Part shown: positions 11,991 through 24,966 of the stretch, piece after piece
Numbering within the stretch: position 1 is the first letter of the stretch
Layout: each line of letters opens with the position of its first letter
Source of the DNA: Ifrita kowaldi
Taxonomy: Eukaryota; Chordata; Aves; Passeriformes; Cinclosomatidae
Assembly: GCA_013398055.1 (NCBI GenBank)
Contig: VZRS01000290.1
Coordinates: forward strand, 62,001 to 126,000
Direction of reading: 5' to 3'
Length of the DNA stretch: 64,000 nt
Notes under the pieces: generated by a model
What the model was told of the DNA's origin: nothing
The model's database searches: none
Seen by the model: only the letters and a program-made list of their open reading frames with translations
Translations under genes and position numbers: made by a program

Positions 11991-13906
11991 TCGTGACACC
12001 ACGAGATGTTTTTCCTTATTTTGACAGAATTAAGAATCTCTCCTTCGGGCTTTTTTTTAGATTTTTGGGTGTTTTTAAGAAAGAATTTGATGAACACCTG
12101 TGATTTCATCTGGAAGTTGTTTTTATCCCCATGCTGTGAAGAGCTAACTTCCAGATCACCCTCTCATCCATATGTCTATCAGATGTGTTCATCCTGTGCT
12201 GGGCTGGGCATGGTGGTTGGGTTTTTTCCCACTAAGAACTACGAGTTTATCCGACCCTTAACAGTGAGTGCTGCAGGTGAGTTGTAAAGCTATGTGCTGT
12301 TCAGATAAAACTCAGATACTATCTACAGGTATGGCCTCTGTTTCCAGGAACCTTCTGTTGAGCTCTGTCCAGAGGGCCAGCAGTTATTGCTTCCCAGGGA
12401 AGGCTCCTTCATCCCCAGGGGGAAGCTACTGCAGAGTTTAATAATATATGAACTGTCCATAGTTGCTGTTTCCTTGTGCTTTTATTTGCCATTCATCACT
12501 TGCCCTAAAAATTCTGTATCACTGTAAGAGGCAGATTATTGAATAAAGATCTTGTGATTATTTTTTTGAATGCTTTCTCCCTCAGGACAGAACAAACTGA
12601 GATGATTGTGTGAGCAAAGGATTAATTTAGTTTGATAAGTGTCCCCAGATCTGGCTCTAGGGTGTAATATCACCTCTCTATTGTCTCTGTATCCATTTCC
12701 GCTCAGGAAATACGGGGGAAGGACATCCTCTGATACATTTTTTTTCTCCTTGGACAGCAGAAGTTAGCAGACTTAGATCTTTATATCCCTTTTAGGTTAA
12801 CAGTGTCTTTTATGCCTGATGGCAGCAGCTGTGATGAAGAGCCCACATACAGAAATACTCTGGAAAGGTCAGTTCACAAGAACACTCAGCTTCTGGGGAC
12901 AGGACAAATAAAACAACTCTTGTGCAAAGACAGTTGATGTCTTCTAAATGAAAAGGTAACAAAAAACCACCGAGAGATATGCTGGTTCAAGCCAACATTT
13001 ATTTAATTTACATATTTAGCTGGCATACTTGTGCAAATGAGAGAAAAAACTACTTCACCACAGGTAAGATTCTTCATTATAACTACAAGTTTCTAAACAG
13101 TGATTTTCAGGCTTTTCTGCCTCTATCTACTATTGCAACATGACAAATTATTAAACATATTATACAGATATGTTTCTTGAGGTTTCCAGTGTATGGATAT
13201 TTTAATGGCATCTACAGTAGTGTTCAAATGAGGATAAAGAAATAAAATTTATGGATTTCAGATGCTTCTTCATTTAAAGCAGACTGAAAAAACAAGGAAG
13301 TGGGGAAGTGATAGGTGTAATGCACCACAATTGCTTTGCATCTGGGATTTTCAAAGATGTTTAAACCATCGGAATCTCTTCATGCATTCAGACACATTTC
13401 AAAGAGCTTTGGAGAGTCTTCCTTCATACAAATGTTGTGCATTGGGAATGAGCGTGAACCAAAGCCCTATTCTGGATATTCCTCTTCCAGTCTGTGGCTC
13501 TGCATCCCCATCTGAATTTTGCAGCTGAGGTCACTCCCTGCTATGTCCAGGATTAAATATCTTGTAACCCTTGCAAGGCACCATTTCAAGTACTAAAATT
13601 GTACCAGTGACCTCTGAGAGCTACAGCTGGGGAAGAAGGGATGCCAACCTTCAGCTGCAGCTTTAAGGCTGGTTCTTGGAGACTGGGCTGTAGGGTCAGA
13701 TGATGTTTAAAACAACTCCCAGTGGAAACTGCAGTGCTGCTTGTCATGTTCTGCAAAATGGGATGGCTCTTGGCTTGAGAAGTTTGTACTGAGCCAAAAC
13801 CCAGCAAAAAAAACCACCTCAGTAAAAATGCAGGGGGTGTGTGACTTTCATGGCCAGGTTGCTGCAGCAGCTGCAAGCAGAGGGAAAGGATAGCACTGTC
13901 TGCTCT

Positions 13907-13936
13907 AGACACAAAGGTAAAAGACACAAAGGTAAA
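13907..13936. repeat. Perfect 15-bp tandem duplication
   Basis: AGACACAAAGGTAAA occurs twice in direct succession, at 13907-13921 and 13922-13936, without mismatch. Confidence 0.95.
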
Positions 13937-14258
13937 AGAAGCTGGATGAAACAGGAAGTCTTCTGTCAGAAGGAATGGAGAGGGTGATGGAAGGAGCACC
14001 AGGCAGAACCATGTCCAAGTAGAGGTTAAGAAATTCAGATGGGGATTTTTCTTTTAGGGATGAGACAGGACTATACAAAGTCAGAAACAGTGAGAAGAGG
14101 TTAAACCTGCTGGAGGGACGGGGTTGCTCTTAGATAGATGAGATCAGTGTTTGAAAGAGCTGCTGTAAGAGATGGTTGAAAAAGAAATAAAATAAAAAAG
14201 GTGTGTGTCAGTTAATATAAGTTTAGATATTTCAGGAGTTGCTGTAGAGTCTGTATAG

Positions 14259-14284
14259 AACAAAACAAAACAAAACAAAAAAAA
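14259..14284. repeat. (AAAAC)n microsatellite
   Basis: AACAAAACAAAACAAAAC-type pentanucleotide repeat ending in an A run. Confidence 0.9.
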
Positions 14285-17200
14285 GGGCCATGGGTTTTGA
14301 AAAAAAAGAAAAAGAAACCAAGGCAGGAAAGTGAATGAATCAACCTCAATCTGTGAAGGTCCTGATACTTTCCACATGCTCAGAAGGGGCTTCCTATAAA
14401 AAAATTGACTGTCTTCTGATGAAAGAGAAATACAACAGAAAAGCACCAGTAGCTATGACTGAATATCAAAAAAATGTAAAGGTCTGTTTGCACATACACC
14501 TTCAATATAAAGCAATAGTCTAAGACACCTGGGTACCTGTCTGATTTCCTGGGTTAATTTATTTATAGTCTATCGTTTCACGTTAAATATTTCCATAGCA
14601 ATCTAGTGTGACATTTGGGGTTTTTTCTTCCCAAAGGCATGCAGCAAGTCGAGTTTTATATCCAAATATGTATGTATCATTTGATATTGGCTTAATGGCT
14701 ACTTTCCCAAAAACAACCATGCCTGGCTCAACAGCATTTCAGCATTTTTACTGTGATTTATGTAATAGCCAAGTTCAGGAACATTTCTTTCTTTTTTTTC
14801 CTTTTGTGACAGTATCTTCTTGTCCTTTTTTTTTTCTTCTTAATTTCGACTCAAGAGGGTCTCGGGGAAAAAAAAAAAGAAAAGGAAGCTATGCTAATGA
14901 AATTCAGTTTCCCTTTTAAAGATACAAGCATAATCTTTTGCTAACATGCTTATTGCAAATTCAGGGACACAGGATCAAAATTCAAAATTATTCTCACTTT
15001 CAATAAAAAAATCAGTATGTAAAAATCTCTAAATCACAGCAGAGCACACCACGCCTTGAAATCAATAGCCTAATTCATGTATAAAGCCGAAATTCCACCA
15101 CTAAAGATGCTGTGTGGTGAATCTAGCACAAGCTTTTGTCTGTAAATTCATTTTACCAAACATCCCCACCTGGTCACTGGGAGAATGAAGCCATAGCAGA
15201 AAGTCACCTCTCCAGGAACCAACCTGACTGCAACTTGTCTGGTGTTGAATGTCTGGTTCTGGTTTTACTCTTGTAAGACTGAAGTTAAACTATATATTCT
15301 TGCCCTCTGTCATCTGACAGAGGAATGTACTCAGCCCCCTAACATTTGCACTGCCTGTCTTGCTGCCATCATTAAGAGAACCTCCTGCCTTGTAAAAATG
15401 TAACTACACGTGTTTCATAAAAATCGATATAAAAATAACAACACCGGGGTACTTACATCTTTCTGGAACAATTGAATGCTGAAACAAGCATCTCTGGTTC
15501 TTCCTCCTGCAAATGGATCAAATTACATTTCACTAGGTAATAAAGTGTGGTACAATAGCCTGCCCAATCTGTTTTCATCTTGTCTGGTACAAAGTTTCAG
15601 ATCTACTCACTCATTATTCAACCTAATGGGCTGGATTTCGCATATATTGAATGTTAGCGCTCTCCCTGGAAGCTGCAGAGGTTAACTGCTCCTAACAGTC
15701 TCTTTCCTTCCTTTCTGGGCATGTTTTCCCCAGGAATATTTGAAACAACAGAACTAAATGTCATAATACCCTACAGTGAAGGTGCTGGTACAGACCGCAG
15801 CAACAAAATAATGGCAGCAATTTTTTTTGTCCTAATCCTTGGTCACCCCAATGGAACCTGGTCCATACCTGGAAACATTTTGAAATGTATCAGGGAAGTA
15901 ATCTGCTCTTTCCAAAGTGCTTGCAGAACTGAAAGTCCCCATTATCAAGCATTATTATCATTCTTTATTCACTTTATTGGTAGTGTTTGCGTGATTGTGG
16001 CTCTCCAGGAGAAAAAAATGCTGTCAGAGGCTGAACTGGAGATGTTACACTCTTCATTCAATTATCATTTCAGAGGAGGAAAAAGAATGTTTTTAAATAC
16101 AAATGACTTAATTTAATGTTAACTATGAGCTAAATAATGGTCATTGTAGTCCTGTAAGTGGTCCTGCTGCAGGAAGTTAAAAACAAAGTTATTTCTAAAA
16201 ACAGAAGCTTGGAAAACCTATGTATTTAATTTCTAGGCTCCGCAGCAAGGAATTACACGAATTGCTAATCAGGCACCAAAATGAATATACTGTTGATACA
16301 GTTGAAATGTTTTCTTTGCACTCCTTTCGTGCTATAATATTTTTCTAGTCCCTGCACACAAAGTAGATACATCACATTTTGATGTAGTTAGGCTCTTTTC
16401 AAGGTGTGAAATTGGTAAGTACCAACACTAAAGGGAAAAAATTCTTTTAATACTGTGCTGTGCCACTTGAAGCTGCATTACCCCTTGGCTTCGAGCCAGC
16501 AAACTCCAGTGAGAACTATTTTATAGCACATGACTATAATAAAAAATATTTAAACATGGCCTAACAATGGATTAAACTAGTAAGACATAGTTTGTGTTAG
16601 ATCCCAAGGATGAATATCAAAAATAGAGGCAATAGTTTTGAAACAACAGCCAGCAGTGAAAAGTTTACTTCTAATATAAACCAGACAGTCCCCAAAATAA
16701 TTTGTGGTTTTTTTAATTCTTACCGTTCATCTTGTGTTCTTTTGAGTAAGCTAAAGTAAGACACCCGCGTAAAAGCACCAGCTGGTTTAGATTTTGATTC
16801 TGGATCTCTAGTGATCTGAAAAACTCTAATCTGCATCTGCAAGGGTGGGGAGTCGTTTTTGTAAACAAGAAAAAAAAAAAGGATTTGCTGCAGGGGGAAG
16901 GGCAGCTTGGAAGAAGGTGCATTTTGGGAGAAGAGAGAAAAAACCTCGTTAATATATTATAATAAATTACTGTTTTGTCATTATCTGGTTATATTTGCAC
17001 AAACATCAATTGCATGTGAGCCCTGAAAAAAGAATGTTTCATTGCCTTTAATACGCACTGCAGTGTGCACCCATACAAAATCATTACTGTAACAAAACCA
17101 GCTGCGTGTAATAGAAAGCAAATGATTTACAATGTTACTATAAGAAACTACTTTATTTCATATTATCATAAAAAGAACAGCACTGAAAATTTGCATGACA

Positions 17201-17627
17201 AACACAAGAATCCAGGAAATTCCAAATCTAATTCATTTTTAGGTTTTAATAGGTATTAACTTACGGAGGTGAATTGTTAAGAACATTTCTTGCAGAATAT
17301 TTCCAGAGAGTTTAGCTGCAATATTGGAACTTATATTTAGTGAAATGCGAACTAGCCCAGCAGATGAAGAAAATGCCTAAGCTTTAAATTCACTGCTGGA
17401 CCTAAAAAAAGCATATTTATTTTTATCACCCTGCTGTGACTGAAGGTTTGGGTCTATCAAGGATCTCTCAAGTCAATGGGTCTTCAGTGCTCTGAACAAA
17501 GACTGCTGGATTAGATGCTGTTCTAAAATTTCAGTTCTGTTACCAACCTGCACAGTGACTGTTTTCGACTGTTGTGAAATTTTAACAAACGAACATGAGC
17601 AGTTTCAAACCCACATTCTGCCTGGTT

Positions 17628-17715
17628 GTATGGAGTGGTTGGGATACTCTGCTGATTTAGCAGATTATGAAGGATCAAATCCCAACTCTGTCTCACACCA
17701 GTCATGAAACAAGTT
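17628..17715 (+). mobile_element. Worn tRNA-derived SINE head (MIR/CORE-SINE-like)
   Basis: GGAGTGGTTGGGATACTCTG resembles a tRNA A-box region, and AGGATCAAATCCCAACTCTG, 40 bases later, resembles a tRNA B-box followed by the common SINE words CCCAGCTCTG. The spacing fits a tRNA-derived head. Old, partial and without a clear tail; ends approximate. Confidence 0.4.
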
Positions 17716-20700
17716 CCTGTTGTGTCGTGGAAGGGAAGCCTATTGTATTCAGCTATGGAAGGAGATAACAGCTGTTACCAAAAAGGTGGCAGGCATGTAA
17801 AACAAAAACTGAAGTCTTGAACAAATGAAGCTTTATAAGACCCAGGCAGAACTCAAACAAATGTTCAATGAAAGTCACTTTTATGGCTTTACTTTGGTTT
17901 ATCGCAAGGCAGTAATAAATGTGTCTCATTAAAAGCCAGTAAAAGAACACCACCTACACCACCAATTGCTGTAACTGCAGATATAGCAGATCTGGAATAG
18001 TTACCTAAAGACCCTCATTTCCTAGCATTTAATGCTTCCCTGTCCATATAAACTAGCTTTCTATGGATTTAAAGACTGTTGGATGCTAAAAGCAGCAGCT
18101 GTTGCTGGGAAAACGACACTTTCAAAGCCCTGTTTCTTTCTCAAGGTGAAGTTAGAGGAAGGTTGAATGAACAAGGAACGCTCCTTGGTGAAAAAAAATT
18201 GCCAGATGAGAACGTGCCAACAGAAAAACAAGCAATTCCCCCATCCTGGCTGGAGTGTAAGTGTTTTGCCTCAGCTTTATTGCTCAGCGGGTCAAATTCA
18301 TTCCTGGTGAAATGGCAGTTCCCATGGTGAAGCCGCAGGAAAATTCTGAAACATTCTGGCACCTGTCAAGAAATGGGGATGTGAAAGTGGGGGGAGGAAC
18401 TGGCATGTAGAAGCTGGGATTAAGGGTGGGAGCCACCACATAAAAGGTTATTCTTGTTCTAGTTGTTAGAACTTTTTTATTGCGTAGAATTTACATACAT
18501 GCTTATTAAGTGGTTTAAAAAAGAAGCCTGACAGATATTAAACAGCATGCCACACTCTTTATGCTGCTGCCATACAGATGTGTCCAAAGCATAAACAGAC
18601 TTACAGTCAGCACTTGATTGCTCCATGGGAGAGTATCTCTGCAGTAAATTTCTCCAAACTTTTCAGGACAATTAACTTGAGAATTGGAACCTTTTTTTTT
18701 TTCCCCCCACAGATTTGATCCATTGCTTGATCTCTCACTGCTTTCCAATTATGCAGGGAAAATATATAGCAAGTGTTTTAATACCCTAGATTGAATTTCC
18801 TAAACCTAAGCTAGCAGCAGAATTACTGGGCCAGGGATTCTGGCACAAGAAGTACAGCTGTGTGTGAGCTGGTGGGAAAACTACTGGAATATCATGACTA
18901 GTCTTGGTGTTCACACTTCAAAGAAGCCATGGAAAATTGAAAATAGATCAGAAAAGAATGATTTCAAGATCTGGAATATCTGCCTTGTAGGGATAGATGT
19001 TTGCAGCCTAATCTGTTTACTTTATCAAAAGAAAAGTTAAGAGACTTGATCGATATATTAATACCTACATGTGGAGAAAATTTGTAATGGCTCCATAATT
19101 TAAAATATAAAAATGAATCAAGACCTATAAGCTGGAAATGGTCAAATTCTGATTACAGATAAAACAGGATTATTAAGAGTGAGGTTAGTTAGTCATCAGG
19201 AAAACTTCTACAAAAGGAATGTGGCTTCTTCACCCCACAAGCTTCTCAGTCAGGGCTGGACGGCTCTTTGACTAAGGAGAGCTGGGAAGTGGGTTGGGTG
19301 CAGGTTTCCCAGGTGAGGCATTCTGGCCACGGCAAATGTGTTAACCATGATAGTCCCTATGACCAAGGAGAGCTGGGGCAGGTCAGTCTTCTTCAGCTGA
19401 ACTAACTGGCAAAGCCAACATCAGTATACGAACCAAGGTAAAACCTACCTGAAGAGTTCCCTCTTCACAGCAACGCTGATACTCTGGGAAGCCCTGTCAC
19501 CTGTGCTTGGCTTTGTGAGCAGCCCCCTCTTTCCTTCCTGATTCCCTCCATGGCTGTGCTTTCCTCTGGAAAACATAAGAATGGAGCGAGGTAATCTGCT
19601 TTGTCCAATCCCACTGATGCCATGCACAGACCAACTGCTCTAATCTTTCTTTTACCTCTTTGCCTCTTTTTTCTCACACGTAAAATTTCAAGCTTGCCAC
19701 TGGATAAAAAAGTCTTCTTTGGGAACATATGCTAGACACTTAAACGTCGAAGTGAATCTCTGTTTCTGCAATTTAACTAATTCCAGGGATGACCCTGAGA
19801 AGTCATATCTTGGCTGGGATGATATTTAAGTTAGTATTTACAACTGCCTGTGAGTTTTGCTGAGTAAAGGTTATTTGCACAGTAATATCAGTCTTGTGCC
19901 TCTTTGCTCAGCACTCTCCAGCCATTACCATGCTGCTCAAACTCAGCAGTGGTGCAATTATCAGCTTCTGTGGCCTCTTGATACTGTCAGCAGCAATGGA
20001 AGGACCCAGGTAGTCGCAGGACGCTGCACAAAAGACCCTTAGATAAATAAACAGCAAGAATATCTGATTGCCAAAATGAAGCATTTTAATAACACAGGCT
20101 TTTCTATCACTGGAAATGAAGGCAGACATGCTGTTACAGTAATATAGGGAGAGAAAAAATGAGATTGAGCAGCAGCAAAGAAACAAAGGAGAAGCTGAAG
20201 GAAAACAAAATATGGAGATGATTTAAAATCACTTATGAGACCTGTGCCTGCTAATGCATTTTTTCAAATGATTATGACTTACAGAAAATACATTCAGACA
20301 TCTTCTTCTCATTAGAAACACTGAGTTGAAAAAGATATAACCAGTATCTCAGTGTGTTCCCCTAACATGAGCTTTTGAACCACAGCTACGAAGTTGCATC
20401 CAACATCGGTATGCCTTAATATCGCATGTTGCTGTATGATGAGACATCTGTGTTCTTATATGGACAACCACATTTACCCCAGCATCAGCAACAGTGTTCC
20501 TAGAGAACAATTGCTGATGTGTTAGCAGCGTTTCTATCTTTCTATTGAGACGAATATGCTCCATCTTTGATTTCATAATTTTCTAGCTGATGGGAATTTC
20601 AGAAGAGCTGCTGTAGAGAGCTTGAACTGTTCACTGCTTTTTCACAGTCAGCTAGGCAATGCTATCAAACATGAGTGAAAAATGAGGATGCACCATTGGT

Positions 20701-21049
20701 TTAAACCAGGAAGATACAGTGAAAACTCTGAGGCAGTGACAAATCACTTTTGCTAAAGCACCATTTAAAGTGGTGGTGAACAGGCTCAGCTGTGGTTGCA
20801 AACTTTCGGAAGCAAAGACAAAGGAATACGAAGAGCAAAGAAACAACAGATTTTAACACCTGGCAACTGTTCTCATTTTTATTTACTCAGACTCCAAAAC
20901 CAACTAACCCTGCCTGTATCACTTTGTTTTCATGTGCAGGTAAAATTTCTGAGCACAGTTCTAAAGAGAGAGTGGACAAAGTGACAGAAGAGCCTCGGTA
21001 GATTCCCATTGTAGGGGAAAAGCCTTCGGAGCTGCAAATAATCAGAGAC

Positions 21050-21160
21050 TAAATTCTGCTCTCCAGCACACTGGAGGAAATTCAAAGTAATTACCCCACT
21101 GACTTCAGTGTAGTGATCCTAGATTTATATTACTGTAAATGACAGCAAAAATTGGACCCA
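21050..21160. repeat. Ancient palindromic sauropsid-type repeat
   Basis: TAAATTCTGCTCTCCAGCAC at the left, ACTGACTTCAGT (a palindrome) at the centre near 21104, and TACTGTAAATGACAGCAAAAATTGGACCC at the right in pieces match the layout of a repeat abundant in turtles and crocodilians (AATTCTGCTCTCAGTTACAC … TTCAATGG … GAGCAGAATTTGGCCC type). The arms are imperfect reverse complements. Family name not assigned. Confidence 0.6.
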
Positions 21161-24100
21161 ATATAGAAATAATTTATCTAAGGCCCTAAGTATAGCTAGT
21201 TGCACAATTCAATCTGTAAATAATGCCTCTAATGCACATATGGCTAATTTACATCCAGACTATGAGAACATATCCAGTGCTGATTTCCAGGATGCTTGAA
21301 GCACTAGGCAGTGCCAAAATAAATCTGCAGTATTCCCATAGCCCTCACAATCCTTCCAACTTCTGGGGCTGGGAAGAAGATGCACTACACATATTTTGGA
21401 AAAGTGAAATTCTATCTGCTATATGCCTGTTATTGGATAATTCTTACCAAAAGGGCATAGAAGGCTATTAAGCAGCACTCCATGTCTACTTGCAAGAGCT
21501 CTGCAAGCTCTCTCCTCTCAAGAAGTTGTTTTTATCTAATTTGTCTCTTACTGGGAGCAGAATTCTAGGAGCAGCTTGAGTTTTCTAAGAATAAACCACA
21601 CTTGAAAGAAAGGAGGGTTTTAAGTAACACTGGAGAAGCGTGCTTGGAGTACATACATTTATCACACATAAAACTTAACTACAGCATTTTAAGTTAGATT
21701 CCTTCTCTAATCACATATTTATGTTAAGACCTTGCTGAAGCCAAATTGAAATCGATATTGGTAGGAGGAAAAATGGTATAAAAACCTGAATTATTTACCA
21801 GCTTGGCAAGAGGAAAAAATTCTGCCAAAATACCAGAACTATTGCTCTGGGTTTTATATGAGCACTGCGATGTGGGGTGGGAAGAGTTAGAAAATCCATA
21901 TCCTGTTGTACCTTGGACTTGAAAGGAGACATGTTAATTCTAAGCGCAACAAACACATCAACCCTCCTTCCTTCCTTAAATATTTTATATTAAGTTATTT
22001 AGCTTTTTGTTTGGTTGGTTGTTTGGGGTATGGGGCTTTTTGTATCACCAGGGAAGAAGAATTCTCCTGTTATGAACACACAGGAAGTGTTGAGACCCCG
22101 CAGTTAAATGCAGATTAATCACGGTGGCCTCAGTGCTGCAGGTGGACTCCATTAGACCCTTCAACAACAGAAGAGACACAGGATAGTCCTCTGGTAGAAG
22201 AAAATCCCTGGGAAGAGATTTTGGGGGCAGCTAAGCCTGGGAAAAAGTCTTAGGAATGAGCAGGAAGTTTAAGTGTGTTGTTTTACTTAAGACCAAACTT
22301 CAATGAGGACTCATTTACACACTCATTTAAAGGAGTACACCATGCTCGAAGGGGGGGGAGGTGTTTTACCCACTTGCTGTGACTGCTAACTTGGTGCACA
22401 AACAAATGATATAACAATTTAATCTTCATACAAATAACTGCATTCAGTCTGTCCTCATATGACAGCCTAATGATGTTGAATGTGTAGGTCCTATAAAGCC
22501 CTTTGAGGTCCTAGAGAGGGAAAACAATTAGAGGAGTTCAGAACTTGCCTTACAAAGAACTCTTTTTAGAACATAATTTTCTTGTATTTGCCAAGATTCT
22601 CCTTAAGGGAGTTGATAACTTAGGAGAATTTGTGGGGTAATGGTCTCTGAGATCCTTGGAGACCTATAAAGAATAAATGACCTAGAAAATAAATGCAGGA
22701 GTTATTTAAACAGAGGAAAAATACTTCTGAAGAAGCCTCATACTCAAACAATGATAAAAATATTTTTTTCCTCATCCTGGTTCATTAAGAAACCTGAAAG
22801 GTCATAATTTTGAAGTTGTTTATTTCTATTGTTAATGTCTCTTAGATTCTGTCAAGCACAAAAAAAATATTATTCTCTGCAAAGATGACAAGTTTTTCCT
22901 TGACTCTCCCTCTATTACTTATGTCCATTTCCAATGCACAAAAGTTCTTTAAGATGTGCAATCATTGGACACGTACTGAAAAGAAGAAAAAAATGCTACA
23001 TTTAAGTCTAAAAATGGATGCCATGTAGCCAATTTCCATTTCTAATGTAACTCTTCAATTTGAGCCTCAGCCTGTGTTTCTGTGATTTTTGAACAGATAC
23101 TTCTGCAATGGTCGACCTTGAGGTTTCCATGAAGTTTTAGGAGAGCCAAGGGCAAATCTGAATTTAGCCCGTAGAGGTTAGTTTTAAAAGAGTTTCATGT
23201 CACTGATGCCGTCCCCTGTGGGGGTATTGCTGAAGACAGTCTGAATTCTAACAGGTGTAGGGCATGGTGTATCCCAGGGCTATGTCAGGTTGGAAGTGCT
23301 GAAGAGTTTGCATGACAGGGAGGCTTTGACAGAAGAGCACAATGGTTCTGAGCACAGCTCAGAAGCTGCTGAGAACTAGGTGTTTTCATGTTTTTAAAAG
23401 GCTGAATTGAAATCTAACCCAGACAGCTGACTAACATCTTGAGACACAGGCAGTTTGGGTCAAATCTGGGTGACTGGCAAGTTTAATTATAGTATTTGAT
23501 GACTGTTTTACAGCATTTAAGCCTCTTTGAACTTCACAATGGATGAGAGTGGTGAAAGGCTGTGAAACATGTTCAGCTAAAAATGAACAAAAAAGATGAT
23601 GGTTCCAACACTCTTAGTGGTACCTGGCATTTATTTGAAGTCTGATATTGCACACAGTACTTCCATATCTGTGACTCCAGGTTTCCGGTTGAAAAGTACT
23701 GGATTTCTATCAGAACAATGGACAATTCTATGGTATTTGCCTGATTTCAAGTACCCACTCCCCTCTCCAGAGAAACATTTCCTTTGCTGTTTCTTGTATG
23801 ATCCCGTTCCTTGCAGTAATGCAAGAAAGACAGGTGAAGAGTGAGGCAGGGCAGACACAAATTGCATCCCAAGCAGATAAACCCACAGCTGGCTAGAGAG
23901 AACAACAGCACAGAAGAAATGACAGTGGCAGTACCTGAGAACTCAGGACCACTGAGTTGTGTGTAAGGTTTTCAAAACCTCACAGAGAAAACTCAGCCCT
24001 AGTGTTGAGACCAAGGGCCTCCTCCCTCTGAGGAGATGTTCCACAAGAGTGAATGTGAAAGGTAAAAGAAAGCATGCAGACCAGGACAGTGGCCTAACTC

Positions 24101-24947
24101 ACCCAGCCTCAGCAAACCTTGAACATTCCGGGTTGCAAAATTTGGGGCCAGGACAGAAATTTCATGAATATTCTTCTAGCATTTAATAATTACATCAAAA
24201 TACTTCCAGCGTAATGAATTCTTCTCAAAACAAGAGAGCAGACAAAACCAGTAGCTTGAGAAAAACCTTCCAATTCACAGCAGTGGGTTTGAGCCCAGCT
24301 ATTTGATTTCTGCAGTCAATTAATTCTAGTGAATTCCTGAAGAAGTCACTAATTGAAAAAATAACGACAGCTAAGATAAAGCTAACAGGCAACAATGTGC
24401 AGTCTCAAAAATTGCACAGTCTTTCCAGAAAACAGTCTGGACAGTTGCAACAGCTACTGAAAGTTAGTCAGCAAGGCAGAAAGCAGAAGCTTGTCACATG
24501 TTGAGACAAAGCCAGCCTGTTCCTCTCAGCAATGTAACGTTCAAAGCAAACACATCGCCCGCGATCTGCCAACTAAGAATTATTCAGCAAATAATTTCAA
24601 GGAGGAGATAGCATTTTCATTAAAAAATAACAAAATGTTTCCTACTTCATAAATGGAAATCAGGGAGAAATTAAATCACCAAATTACCTCCTACAGTTTA
24701 CCAGTGTACACACAACTGCTCTGATCCTCTTTAGCATGTACGCAACTGGAAATGAGAAGCAGAACGTGGAATTGTCTCAGCAGCACAGGCAAAAAGATTT
24801 TCTTGCATTTTCTTTTGAAAGGGCAGCCAGAATATCAAGGCTCATGTTTAATCAGATGTACTGTAGGCTCAGGAGGGAGAGTTGAGAGGGAATTACAAGT
24901 TACTGAAATTAAAAAAAATCCACCATGATTCTTGGAGTTCCCTCTTT

Positions 24948-24966
24948 AAAAAAAAAAAAAAAAAAA
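24948..24966. repeat. A19 homopolymer
   Basis: An uninterrupted run of 19 A. Confidence 0.95.

Noticed and set aside
13586..13999. 137-codon minus-strand frame
   Set aside because: It owes part of its length to the 15-bp tandem repeat and has no recognisable domain or splice context.
19268..19377. Two similar GAC(T/C)AAGGAGAGCTGGG words 91 bases apart
   Set aside because: Only about 18 bases are shared and the flanks differ; too little for a repeat call.
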